The notes: generated from the letters alone by a model not told the origin. Counted from the stretch's first letter, positions 45,776-53,832 are shown. The stretch: DNA of 64,000 nt from Arthrobacter sp. MYb214 (GCF_002979865.1 NZ_PCPZ01000004.1:1-64000), one strand, 5' to 3'. Made by a program: numbers and translations.

Positions 45776-46564
45776 CTAGTTGCCCGGGAAGACCGCGGCG
45801 CGCTTTTCGACGAAGGCGGCACGGCCTTCCACCGAGTCGGCGGTTCCGAAGGCCTGCTGGAAGGACTGTGCTTCAACCAGCAGGGCGTCATGGGTGTTCA
45901 GCGCGTCCATGTCCACCATCGCGGCCTTGGCATTGCCAACGGCCGTCGGTGCCACCTTCGCGATCTCCTCGATGGTGGCCACGGCCTGGTCAATCAGTTC
46001 CCCGGCCGGGACAACGCGGTTGGCCAGGCCAATGCGCAATGCTTCCTCGGACTTGATGCGGCGGCCGGTGAAAACCAATTCACGGGCCATCGCGTTGCCG
46101 ACACGTCGCGGCAGGCGCACCATGCCGCCAAAGCCGGGCACCAGCCCGAGGTTGACCTCCGGCTGCCCAAAGCTGGCCGTCTCGGAAGCGTAGATGAAAT
46201 CGCAAGCCAGGGCGAGTTCGCAGCCGCCGCCCAGGGCGAAGCCGTTGACTGCGGCGATCACTGGAACCTGCAGCTTCTCCAGGCGTTCGGTGACCGCGTG
46301 CATCTGGCGCCCGTAGGCCAGCGCCGCCGCCGGGTCCATTTCGCGCAGCTGCACGATATTGGCGCCGGCGACAAAGGACTTCTCGCCGGCACCGGTGAGG
46401 ATCACGCCGCGGTATTCATAGCCGGTGGCCTCGAACCAGTCCAGGAAGGCTTCAAGGTCGTTGACGACCTCTTTTGCCAACGCGTTCAGCGACTTCGGCT
46501 GGTTGACGGTCAGGATGAGGGCCGAGCCCTGGGTGCTCAGGCTGAGGGTATCGAATTGCTTCAT
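45776..46564 (-). CDS. Enoyl-CoA hydratase/isomerase family protein
   Basis: A 262-residue crotonase-fold protein with both catalytic Glu positions (GGGCELALACD and GQPEVNLGLVPGFGG) and the oxyanion-hole loop FVAGANIVQL. It hydrates trans-2-enoyl-CoA in beta-oxidation or acts on a related CoA ester. The ATG has TAGGGG just upstream. An 18-base near-palindrome lies at 46580-46597, between its start and the preceding gene. It leads a five-gene leftward operon. Confidence 0.88.
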   Translation of the reverse strand: MKQFDTLSLSTQGSALILTVNQPKSLNALAKEVVNDLEAFLDWFEATGYEYRGVILTGAGEKSFVAGANIVQLREMDPAAALAYGRQMHAVTERLEKLQVPVIAAVNGFALGGGCELALACDFIYASETASFGQPEVNLGLVPGFGGMVRLPRRVGNAMARELVFTGRRIKSEEALRIGLANRVVPAGELIDQAVATIEEIAKVAPTAVGNAKAAMVDMDALNTHDALLVEAQSFQQAFGTADSVEGRAAFVEKRAAVFPGN

Positions 46565-46579
46565 ACCCCTAACTCTCTC

Positions 46580-46597
46580 ACGTAACGCGCGTCACGT
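46580..46597. promoter_or_regulatory. Near-palindromic site before the enoyl-CoA hydratase gene
   Basis: ACGTAACGCGCGTCACGT pairs as an inverted repeat with one mismatch over 18 bases and ends about 16 bases from the start codon. Its length and position suit a TetR- or FadR-type operator. No such regulator is encoded nearby, so the binding protein is unknown. Confidence 0.45.
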
Positions 46598-46606
46598 ATT
46601 GGATTG

Positions 46607-47323
46607 TCAGCGGTGCTTGCGTGGCTTTGCCTTGGCACCCTGTGGCTTCTTGGATGAGCTCTTGGCCTGCTGTTTTGCCTTGGCTTGGGCTTTCGCCTTG
46701 GCCTTCTTCTGCTCATTGACGCGCTTGGCCTTCTGCTCCTGGTTGCGCACCGAAGTCTGGCGCGATGAGCTGGCGGTACGTCCGCGCACAATGCCGATGA
46801 ATTCTTCGAGCAAGGCGGTGTCTTCGGTGGCGGTAGGCCAGGCGATGCCCACCTGGGTTGGCGAACCGCCTTCAATGAAGCGCACCACCACGTCCTTGCG
46901 GGCGAAGAGCCGGGCAATGGACTGCGTGGTGCGCAGCACCTGGGCTCCGGAAGCGACAACTTCCATCGCTACCGGAATGCCGCCCACGGATTCCGGGTAG
47001 TCGGCCAAGTCGAGTTGCGGGAAGGACTCTACGGTCTCCAGCGGAACGGATTCTTCGAAGTACTCCACGTCGTGGTCTTTGCCCGCGCAGACCACTTCGA
47101 GTTCCTCGTAAAGCGGGATGACGTGGCGCGTTGCGTCCTTGGGCGAGTCGCCTCGATAGCGCACGAATACTGCGTCAGCCTCGCCATTGGCCAGCAGATC
47201 CAGGATTTCCCCCTCATCCAGGCGCCAGGCTTTCAGCTCGATGGCAGGATAGCGTTCCTGGAAGCGGTCCATCCATTTGCCGGGGGTGACGCCGGTTGCG
47301 TAGGCGATTCGAAGTTTCTGCAC
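46607..47323 (-). CDS. LysR-type effector domain without HTH, with histone-like tail
   Basis: A 238-residue protein. Residues about 1-180 align with the periplasmic-binding-like effector domain of LysR regulators (RIAYATGVTPGKWMDRFQER, then NGEADAVFVRYRG). The winged helix that normally precedes it is absent. Residues 182-238 form a Lys/Ala/Gln tail rich in basic residues (17 of the last 41), like a histone H1 tail. The GTG start is leaderless (-10 TAGGCT six bases upstream). Such genes recur in actinobacteria; function unknown. Confidence 0.72.
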   Translation of the reverse strand: MQKLRIAYATGVTPGKWMDRFQERYPAIELKAWRLDEGEILDLLANGEADAVFVRYRGDSPKDATRHVIPLYEELEVVCAGKDHDVEYFEESVPLETVESFPQLDLADYPESVGGIPVAMEVVASGAQVLRTTQSIARLFARKDVVVRFIEGGSPTQVGIAWPTATEDTALLEEFIGIVRGRTASSSRQTSVRNQEQKAKRVNEQKKAKAKAQAKAKQQAKSSSKKPQGAKAKPRKHR

Positions 47324-47356
47324 GGGTTAAGCCTACGCTCTGCCGGGTTAAATGGC

Positions 47357-47390
47357 GCAGGCGGGCACCGGTGAACCGGTGCCCGCCTGC
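47357..47390. terminator. Hairpin downstream of uspA
   Basis: A perfect 16-base-pair stem (GCAGGCGGGCACCGGT at 47357-47372 with 47375-47390) with a two-base loop, so the real stem is somewhat shorter. It lies just past the stop codon of the universal stress gene. The T-run on the leftward side is weak (CATTTAACC). Confidence 0.7.
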
Positions 47391-47411
47391 GTCCGCGCAA
47401 GCCGGGGAGGC

Positions 47412-47843
47412 CTACTTGTCGGTCTTGACGACCAGAACGTCGCATGGTGCCGAGTGGGCCACCGAGGAAGCTACCGAACCGAGCACGCGGCCCAGGCCCT
47501 TCATGCCCACGTTGCCGACAACGATCATCGAAGCCTTGCGGTCCTCGGCGTCGGAGATCAGCACGTCACCTGGCTTGCCGTGGCCGGCAGCAGCGGTGAT
47601 CTTGACGCCTGGCACAGCGTTCTTCACGTCGTTGGCTACGCGCTGGGCGAGCTTGCGGGCCTGCTCTGCGTCATCCAGGATCCAGGTATCGGAACCGATG
47701 GAAACGACCTCGGTGTTATCCGAAGCGTGAGCGGTGATGACCACTAGGTCAGCGTCGAGCTTGACGGCGAGTTCTGCAGCGCGGCGGGCTGCGCGCTGTG
47801 CGGTTTCGGAACCGTCTACGCCTACGATGATGGTTTCAGACAT
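47412..47843 (-). CDS. Universal stress protein (UspA family)
   Basis: A 143-residue single-domain Usp with IIVGVDGSETAQRAARRAAELA near residue 4 and the nucleotide-binding GNVGMKGLGRVLGSVASSVAH near the C terminus, the G-2X-G-9X-G-(S/T) motif of the ATP-binding subtype. The start ATG 47843 has a perfect AAGGAG six bases upstream. Usp genes respond to stress and hypoxia in related organisms. Confidence 0.94.
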   Translation of the reverse strand: MSETIIVGVDGSETAQRAARRAAELAVKLDADLVVITAHASDNTEVVSIGSDTWILDDAEQARKLAQRVANDVKNAVPGVKITAAAGHGKPGDVLISDAEDRKASMIVVGNVGMKGLGRVLGSVASSVAHSAPCDVLVVKTDK

Positions 47844-47897
47844 ATTGTTCTCCTTATATGAGTGATGCATTAAGTGATGGGTAACACTTTATGGCCT

Positions 47898-48596
47898 TCA
47901 GGCCACTTTAGCCTGCAAAAAGTCCACGGCGCGCTGCCATGCGATGGCAGCCTGTTCGGGATCGTAGTTGCCGGCAGGGTTCTCGTCGTTGTGGAATGCG
48001 TGATCGGCGTCGTAGTAGAAGTACTGGACTTCCGCGCCTGATTCCTGGCGAATCTGCTCTTCCTGAGCCTTCGCCTGAGCCGGCGAGTACATCTGGTCCA
48101 GGTTCGCGTAGTGGCCCTGGATGGCCGCGCGGACTCCGGAAAAATCGTTGGGCACACCCTGGCCGACGCCATAGAAAGGCACGGCCGCGGCAATTTTCCC
48201 GCCTTGCTGGGCAGCCATCTGCAGCACGAAACCGCCACCCATGCAGAAGCCGATGACGCCCAGCTTCTCGCTGGTGACGTGCTCATTGGCCAGCAGGTAG
48301 TCCACGGCACCGCTCAATAGCTGGGCCCCGGCGGCTTCCGGGAGCTGGGACATCATCTGCCCGGCTTCTTCACCGTCGTGGGTGATCCAGCCTCCATAGA
48401 GGTCCGGAGCCAGAGCCACGAAGCCCTGCGCGGCCAGCCGGTCGGCAACGTCGCGGATATGGTCGGTCAGACCCCACCATTCCTGGATCACGATGACCCC
48501 AGGGCCCTTGCCGGACTCCGGCAAGGCGAGATAGCCATGCGCTTGCGCGCCTGAAGAAGGGAAAGTCACGTTCTGGTGCGGGGTTTTGTCCGCCAT
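47898..48596 (-). CDS. Dienelactone hydrolase family protein
   Basis: A 232-residue alpha/beta hydrolase with the Cys nucleophile in IGFCMGGGFVLQ, the early IVIQEWWGLTDHIRDVADRLA, and a late YYDADHAFHN supplying the catalytic His. Family members hydrolyse dienelactone in chlorocatechol breakdown, but many act on other esters and lactones. GGAGG lies just before the ATG at 48596. Its closest neighbour uspA is probably transcribed separately. Confidence 0.88.
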   Translation of the reverse strand: MADKTPHQNVTFPSSGAQAHGYLALPESGKGPGVIVIQEWWGLTDHIRDVADRLAAQGFVALAPDLYGGWITHDGEEAGQMMSQLPEAAGAQLLSGAVDYLLANEHVTSEKLGVIGFCMGGGFVLQMAAQQGGKIAAAVPFYGVGQGVPNDFSGVRAAIQGHYANLDQMYSPAQAKAQEEQIRQESGAEVQYFYYDADHAFHNDENPAGNYDPEQAAIAWQRAVDFLQAKVA

Positions 48597-48683
48597 GGTG
48601 CCTCCTGCTCTGCGTGTGCCTCCAGTTTATGCAGGTCTGGACGCCATTGGCATTGACCTGCCCCACATTGCGCCAAAGTTGTT

Positions 48684-49655
48684 CTATTTTCCGAGCGTGA
48701 CCTCGCCGATACGTTCCAGCGCATCGACCACCAGATTCCAGAAGCCTTCGTGATCCAGGTCCACCGCCACGGAAGTATTGCAGTCGGCGGAAGCCGGCGC
48801 GCGGAAGTCCGTGACGGTCATCCCCAAGGTCAGCTCGCCACGCAGCTCAACGCTGACCGGGGCCTTGACAGTGCGCACGATATCCGGGTCGATCACGTAG
48901 GCCACGGCGCATGGGTCATGCACCGGCGGTGCATCGAAGCCCTGGTGGTCTCGGTAGGCCCGGGCGAAGAAGTCCATCAGCTCGCGCACGAAGGTCGATG
49001 GGCCGGTGCCGATCTTCTCGATGCGTTCAACCACCTCGGAGGTGGCCAACGCCTGGTGGGTCAGGTCCAATCCGACCATCACCACCGGCCAGGCCTCGTT
49101 GAAGACGATGTGCGCAGCTTCAGGATCGATCTTGATATTGAATTCTGCCACCGCCGACCAGTTGCCGGTGTGGTAGCCGCCGCCCATCAGCACCACTTCG
49201 CGCACGCGTTCAACGATGCGCGGTTCCTTCCGGGCCGCCAAGGCGATATTGGTCAATGCGCCGGTGGGCACCAAGGTGATTTCACCGGGTTCATGGCTCA
49301 TCACCAGGTCGATGATGACGTCCACGGCGTGGCGCCCATCGAGTTCGATGCCCGGCTCCGGCTGGGCCGGCCCGTCCATCCCGGAATCCCCGTGGACGTC
49401 TCCCGCGGTTTCCACTTCGCGCACCAGCGGACGGGCGCAGCCGGCCGCGAAGGGAATGCCGGTAATGCCGGCGATGGTACCCACGGCCAGCGCGTTGGCA
49501 GTGACCTTATCCAGGGTCTGGTTGCCGGCCACGGTGGTCACGGCCAGCAGGTCGATCTTGGGATTGCCATGGGCAAGAATCATTGCCACGGCGTCATCAT
49601 GACCCGGGTCGCAGTCCAAAATGATCTTGCGCGGGGCATTGCTGTCCTGGGTCAT
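48684..49655 (-). CDS. Inosine/uridine-preferring nucleoside hydrolase
   Basis: A 323-residue calcium-dependent N-ribohydrolase with the metal-binding ILDCDPGHDDAVAMILA near the N terminus and GALTNIALAARKEP further on. It splits nucleosides into base and ribose. AAGGAAG lies before the ATG at 49655. It is divergent from a LacI-family regulator, whose operator probably covers its promoter. Confidence 0.92.
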   Translation of the reverse strand: MTQDSNAPRKIILDCDPGHDDAVAMILAHGNPKIDLLAVTTVAGNQTLDKVTANALAVGTIAGITGIPFAAGCARPLVREVETAGDVHGDSGMDGPAQPEPGIELDGRHAVDVIIDLVMSHEPGEITLVPTGALTNIALAARKEPRIVERVREVVLMGGGYHTGNWSAVAEFNIKIDPEAAHIVFNEAWPVVMVGLDLTHQALATSEVVERIEKIGTGPSTFVRELMDFFARAYRDHQGFDAPPVHDPCAVAYVIDPDIVRTVKAPVSVELRGELTLGMTVTDFRAPASADCNTSVAVDLDHEGFWNLVVDALERIGEVTLGK

Positions 49656-49750
49656 GGCTTCTTCCTTCGCTCTGCCAGCTGGCGGCCGGTAGCTAAGTCG
49701 TGGGGGCGGATAGGCATCCTTTGATAATTCTTTCGCGTCCCCATGCTATC

Positions 49751-49764
49751 GTCAAGCGCTTAAC
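49751..49764. promoter_or_regulatory. LacI-type operator at the nucleoside hydrolase promoter
   Basis: GTCAAGCGCTTAAC is a 14-base near-perfect palindrome (one mismatched pair) with the central CG common to LacI/GalR sites. It overlaps a consensus-like -35 TTGACG on the minus strand (49755 to 49750) for the nucleoside hydrolase. Binding there would block that promoter. Confidence 0.6.
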
Positions 49765-49793
49765 GCAAAGCTGTCGCGTGTCACAACTCCGAC

Positions 49794-49799
49794 TACGAT
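49794..49799 (+). promoter_or_regulatory. -10 element for a leaderless start of the LacI-family gene
   Basis: TACGAT lies six bases before ATG 49806. The spacer is GGAGCC, which also resembles a Shine-Dalgarno sequence, but is too close to the start for one. Confidence 0.5.
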
Positions 49800-49805
49800 G
49801 GAGCC

Positions 49806-50855
49806 ATGAAGAATGGTGAGAAGTCCGGCAACTCGCGCGCTCCACGCCGCGTGACCGCAGCGATGGTAGCCGAACACGCCGGCGTTTCCACCGCAACGGT
49901 CTCTCTTGTTGCCAACGGGAAGTCGGCGGGCCGGGTCTCGGCCGCGAATGAGCAGCGCGTGCGTGAATCAATTCGCGAACTGGGCTACTTCGTCGACAGC
50001 ATCGGCAGCTCGCTGGCCAAGGGCGTCAGTTCGCTGGTGGTCCTGGTGGCCCCGGATATCTCCAACCCCTTCTTTGCCAAGGTGATCGCTGGCGTGCGCT
50101 CGGTATTGGCTAGCGACTACCAGCTCCTGCTCTCGGTCACGGATGCCGGCGTCTCCCCCAGCGCCAGCGAAACGAGGAAGATCATGGGCCTCCGTCCGGC
50201 CGGGCTGCTGGTCCATGCCCCAAGCCAGGATTTCCTCGAGGAAATTTCGAGCAACCTCCCGCTGGTGGCCCTGGATGCCCCGGGCATCGATCCATCGATT
50301 CCTGCCGTGAATATGGACGTCGCCCAGGGAGCGCGGGAAGTCGTAGCCCATTTCGCTGCACAGGGACACACCAAGGCCGCCTACCTGGATGCCAGCACCG
50401 GCACCGAGACCCTGGCAGTGCGCCGCGAGGCCTTCCTGGCGGCGGCAAGGGAGTACGGCATCGAAGTGCTGCCATCTTCTGTTGCCAGCTCGATGATCGA
50501 CGTCACTGAGGCTTCAGCAGCCTTTGGCCAGCATTGGCCCAAGTGGCATGAATCGGGCGTGACCGCACTGGGCTGCGCAACCGATAACCACGCTTTCGGC
50601 GTGCTGCATGCTTCGCGCCTGCTTGGTATCCGCATTCCGCAGCAGCTTGCGGTGGCCGGATTCGACGACCTTCCCTACTCGGCGACGTCCAGCCCTTCCA
50701 TCACTTCCGTGCAGCTCAACGCCCAGGAAGGCGGGCGCCAGGCCGCATTGAAGCTGCGCGCGCTGCTCGATGGAAAAACCCCTGACCCACTGCAGACAAT
50801 GCTGCCCAGTTCGTTGATTGTCCGCGGATCGACGCTGGGCAACAAAGGAGACTAG
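49806..50855 (+). CDS. LacI-family transcriptional regulator
   Basis: A 349-residue regulator with an N-terminal LacI helix-turn-helix (AAMVAEHAGVSTATVSLVANG) and linker ESIRELGY, followed by a sugar-binding-like effector domain (PDISNPFFAKVIAGV, GFDDLPYSATSSPSITSV). It is divergent from the nucleoside hydrolase and most likely represses it through the palindrome at 49751. The inducer is probably a nucleoside or ribose (inference). Confidence 0.9.
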   Translation: MKNGEKSGNSRAPRRVTAAMVAEHAGVSTATVSLVANGKSAGRVSAANEQRVRESIRELGYFVDSIGSSLAKGVSSLVVLVAPDISNPFFAKVIAGVRSVLASDYQLLLSVTDAGVSPSASETRKIMGLRPAGLLVHAPSQDFLEEISSNLPLVALDAPGIDPSIPAVNMDVAQGAREVVAHFAAQGHTKAAYLDASTGTETLAVRREAFLAAAREYGIEVLPSSVASSMIDVTEASAAFGQHWPKWHESGVTALGCATDNHAFGVLHASRLLGIRIPQQLAVAGFDDLPYSATSSPSITSVQLNAQEGGRQAALKLRALLDGKTPDPLQTMLPSSLIVRGSTLGNKGD

Positions 50856-50858
50856 CCG

Positions 50859-51026
50859 GTGAACATGCATAAATGGCCTGCCAAGGTCACTGCCGCCATC
50901 GCCCTGCTGATTGCTTTGGGCCTGATCGTCATGTCCAGCGGAGTGCTGGGCCTCATTACCGGCCCGGCAACCCCACCGGGCACCGGCATCGAATCCGCCG
51001 CGCGCAGCTGGGTGCTACTGGATTAG
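50859..51026 (+). CDS. Small membrane protein after the LacI gene
   Basis: A 55-residue frame starting GTG 50859 with AAAGGAG eight bases upstream. One hydrophobic helix (AAIALLIALGLIVMSSGVLG) is preceded by basic and followed by small polar residues. The GTG is preferred over an ATG at 50865 because of its better spacing. It begins four bases past the LacI stop codon and its end overlaps the convergent OmdA-type gene by 12 bases. Too short for routine calling; no family recognised. Confidence 0.45.
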   Translation: MNMHKWPAKVTAAIALLIALGLIVMSSGVLGLITGPATPPGTGIESAARSWVLLD

Positions 51027-51551
51027 CTTTCCGCTCTTCGAAACTTCGGGATCGGTGCATGAGGACAAATCAAAGCAGCACGGCCGGCGCTTGCCATCAC
51101 GCAGCTTGGAAATACTGGCCTCCACTCGGCGTTCGCGCGTGGAAGGGTTCTTGGTCGCACCGATCCAGCGTACCCATTCCCAGCGGGCCATGGCAGTGAG
51201 CCCTGCCCACATCTCATCCAGATCCCCAGCCTCGCCCAGGGCACTGGCCAGGTCTTGCGGAATCCCTGTTTCCGGCCAGGTTCTAGCGACCCGGGCGGTC
51301 AATTCCACTTGATCCCCCGCCTCGGCCAACAGCTGGGGCGCGCCCTGTCCATCGAGGGCCAACCAGTGGCCTCGGCGCCCGTCGGGATCTATTACGACCA
51401 CGTGGCCTTCATGCGCCTGGAGAAGTTCCACCGCAACCTGTCCGCGGCTTGGCAACTTGTCGCTGGATTCCTGGTCGAGCCTGATTATCTTCCGATCGTT
51501 GACCAGATCTGCAGTTCCATTTAGTTCGAATATCTCATTGGATACCGCCAT
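51015..51551 (-). CDS. YdeI/OmpD-associated (OmdA) family protein
   Basis: A 178-residue protein. Residues about 5-95 form a DUF1905-type domain, and about 95-178 the OmdA part, with WEWVRWIGATKNPSTRERRV, KLRDGKRRPCCFD and a SKSGKL end. In Salmonella the OmdA-type YdeI protects against polymyxin and other peptides. Function in actinobacteria is untested. It overlaps the small gene above on the other strand. Confidence 0.75.
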   Translation of the reverse strand: MAVSNEIFELNGTADLVNDRKIIRLDQESSDKLPSRGQVAVELLQAHEGHVVVIDPDGRRGHWLALDGQGAPQLLAEAGDQVELTARVARTWPETGIPQDLASALGEAGDLDEMWAGLTAMARWEWVRWIGATKNPSTRERRVEASISKLRDGKRRPCCFDLSSCTDPEVSKSGKLIQ

Positions 51552-51617
51552 GGGAATTCCCCTTCTCCGTTGTCCAAGGGCAGTCTATGGCACGGCGGCA
51601 TTGCGCTTCCACGTGGC

Positions 51618-51623
51618 TAGACT
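51618..51623 (+). promoter_or_regulatory. -10 element for a leaderless start
   Basis: TAGACT lies six bases before the ATG at 51630 (TAGACTGCTGTTATG), almost the same sequence as before the gene at 16093 (TAGACTGCTTTCATG). Confidence 0.5.
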
Positions 51624-51629
51624 GCTGTT

Positions 51630-52085
51630 ATGACCCAACCTCCGCTGCTCGTTAGTTCCTGCCTGGCCGGCATCCCTTGCCGCTACAACGGCAAGGCGAA
51701 GGCAAACCCTGCCATCGTCGAGGCCGTGGCACGAGGAGAAGCCGTTGCGGCCTGCGCTGAGGAATTGGGCGAGCTCCCTACTCCGCGTCCGCCAGCGGAG
51801 ATTGTCGGTGGCGATGGCCACGACGTGCTGGAAGGCCGGGCCTGCGTGATCGACATCACCGGCGAGGACATCAGCGGGCAGTTCATAGCTGGTGCCCAGA
51901 AGGTTTCGGATCTAGTCCAGCACCAGAGAATCACCGAGGCGATCCTGCAGGATCGCAGCCCCTCGTGCGGCTGCGGCACCATCTACGATGGCTCGCACAC
52001 CGGAAAACTCGTTGCAGGCGATGGCGTACTGGCCGCCCTGCTCAAGCGCTGGGGCGTCAATGTCAGCGCGCCACCGGCAAACTGA
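51630..52085 (+). CDS. DUF523 family protein (YbbK-like)
   Basis: A 151-residue cytoplasmic protein with conserved cysteines at the start (SSCLAGIPCRYNG), in the middle (ACAEELGELPTPRPPAEI) and in RSPSCGCG. The DUF523 family may bind metal or an iron-sulfur cluster, but no function is established. Translation is probably leaderless. A terminator follows. Confidence 0.82.
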   Translation: MTQPPLLVSSCLAGIPCRYNGKAKANPAIVEAVARGEAVAACAEELGELPTPRPPAEIVGGDGHDVLEGRACVIDITGEDISGQFIAGAQKVSDLVQHQRITEAILQDRSPSCGCGTIYDGSHTGKLVAGDGVLAALLKRWGVNVSAPPAN

Positions 52086-52127
52086 CACACCCTGCAAGAT
52101 AACGATTCAGTTGCTCTTTTAAACAAA

Positions 52128-52163
52128 AAAATAACCCTCGATCCGAAGATCAAGGGTTATTTT
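52128..52163. terminator. Bidirectional terminator between DUF523 gene and tRNA-Leu
   Basis: AAAATAACCCTCGATC at 52128-52143 pairs with GATCAAGGGTTATTTT at 52148-52163 (one mismatched pair in 16) around CGAA. A-run and T-run at the stem bases allow use in either direction. Confidence 0.85.
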
Positions 52164-52170
52164 CCATTTG

Positions 52171-52254
<84 letters not shown>

Positions 52255-52537
52255 ATATTCTGTTTTCGTTGCCATCGTTCTTTGCAACAAGAAATAGCTT
52301 ACACACTCATTTTCCGTTCACCTAATCGAAACCCTGATTTGTGGTTAGGGACACATGGGAAACCTTTTTGGGGCATTTATCGTTGATATTGACGCACTTG
52401 AGCCGCTCAAGGATTTTTCGGCATTTGCACAGCTGAAAACAGTAAGATCGAATATGAAGTTCTGTGTTCACAGCTTGGACGGCGTGAATGCAGGCTCGCA
52501 ATAACCAGCCATGGACCCTAAGGAAGGAGCACGAATA
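52255..52537. other. Gene-free region between tRNA-Leu and fhaA
   Basis: About 280 bases with lower GC than the flanks. It must hold the leftward tRNA promoter and the rightward promoter of the cell-wall kinase cluster, but I could not pick out a pair with good spacing. No coding frame or strong inverted repeat is seen. Confidence 0.5.
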
Positions 52538-53353
52538 ATGGGCTTTCTCGACAATGTCGAACGCGGCTTAGAGAAGGTCGTCACTAGCTTCTTTCGTGGC
52601 ACCAGCACCGCAGATCTCAAGCCAGTCGAACTGACTACCGCGCTACGCAATGACATGGACCGCGGAATCATGCCAATCAGCGAGGGCCGCAGCCTTGCAG
52701 CCAATGACTTCGTTGTCTCGCTGAGCACCAAGGACTACAACACCGCGCAGGGTTGGGGGCGGGGCGTCGTCAACGAAATGGCAAAGGTCACCGCTGAGCA
52801 TGCGGCAGCCCAGGACTACTCGATCCACGGCGACATCACGATCCATTTTGTTTCCAAGGACGATTTCAAGCCCGGAGAAATGGAGATTGCCAGCTCGGTC
52901 AAGGAGTCCAGCTCGCGCCCAGCAGCCTCGGCTCCGGTAAAAGAGCGAGCAGCAGCGCCCGCAGCGCCATCCGCCACCCCGCCGACAACCGCACAGCCAC
53001 GTCCATCGGTCCGTCCGATTGCAGAGATCCCCAAGAAGCCCATGCAGAAGCAGGCAATTCTTGAGGTCGCTGGACAGCGCTACGCCCTGCATCACCACTC
53101 CATCGTGCTGGGCCGTTCGGCCAGCACCGATATTCCCGTGGATGATTCCGGCGTTTCCCGCCAGCATGTGCGCGTCGAAACCCGTGGCAAAACCAGTTTC
53201 GTCGTCACCGATCTGGGTTCAACCAATGGAACCTACGTGGACGGCAAGAAGATTTCGGAAGAAACCCGTATATTTGACGGTTCGATCATTACTATCGGAC
53301 AGACAAAAATCGTCTTTCGGCTGATTACCTCGAACAACGGAGGCCGCGCGTGA
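52538..53353 (+). CDS. fhaA: FHA-domain protein FhaA
   Basis: A 271-residue cytoplasmic protein. An N-terminal DUF3662 domain (1 to about 115, starting MGFLDNVERGLEKVV) is joined by an Ala/Pro linker to a C-terminal FHA phosphothreonine-binding domain (about 172-262: LGRS 191-194, SRQH 207-210, STNGT 228-232). In mycobacteria FhaA binds phosphorylated MviN and PknB substrates to control peptidoglycan growth. ATG 52538 follows AAGGAGC; it overlaps fhaB by four bases. Confidence 0.92.
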   Translation: MGFLDNVERGLEKVVTSFFRGTSTADLKPVELTTALRNDMDRGIMPISEGRSLAANDFVVSLSTKDYNTAQGWGRGVVNEMAKVTAEHAAAQDYSIHGDITIHFVSKDDFKPGEMEIASSVKESSSRPAASAPVKERAAAPAAPSATPPTTAQPRPSVRPIAEIPKKPMQKQAILEVAGQRYALHHHSIVLGRSASTDIPVDDSGVSRQHVRVETRGKTSFVVTDLGSTNGTYVDGKKISEETRIFDGSIITIGQTKIVFRLITSNNGGRA

Positions 53354-53829
53354 ACGACCTGGTTCTAAGCTTGTTCCGATTGGGCTTTTTGGTCCTCATC
53401 TGGCTGCTCGTATTAAGCGTTGTCGGATCGATGCGCCGCGACTTGGCCATCGGATCGCGGGCACGCACCGGCAAGCCCAGCGCTCGGGAACTGAAGAAGA
53501 ATCCAGAGCTGGCGGAACCAGAAGTGCCTGCGCGCAAGGCCGCCACGTCATTGGAAGTTGTTGAGGGCCCACTGGCCGGCAGCAGCATTCCCCTCCGCGG
53601 CCAACCGATCATGTTCGGGCGAGCTCAGGATGCCACCGTCGTTCTCGATGATGACTACGCTTCGGGACGCCATGCCCGCCTGTTCCCGCAGGGATCGCGC
53701 TGGTTCATTGAAGATCTCGGCTCAACTAACGGCACCTTCGTGGGTGACAACCAGCTCTCACGCGCCCAGGCAGTGGAGCCCGGCCAGCGAATCCGCATCG
53801 GAAAGACTGTCCTGGAATTGAAGCCCTAG
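53350..53829 (+). CDS. fhaB: FHA-domain protein FhaB
   Basis: A 159-residue protein with an N-terminal membrane helix (LVLSLFRLGFLVLIWLLVLSVV) and a C-terminal FHA domain (about 70-155) with GRAQDATVVL, SGRHARLF and STNGTFV. It is probably membrane anchored, and positioned to bind phosphothreonine on PbpA, RodA or the kinases. The GTG start overlaps the fhaA stop. It is followed closely by pstP. Confidence 0.92.
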   Translation: MNDLVLSLFRLGFLVLIWLLVLSVVGSMRRDLAIGSRARTGKPSARELKKNPELAEPEVPARKAATSLEVVEGPLAGSSIPLRGQPIMFGRAQDATVVLDDDYASGRHARLFPQGSRWFIEDLGSTNGTFVGDNQLSRAQAVEPGQRIRIGKTVLELKP

Positions 53830-53832
53830 CCT

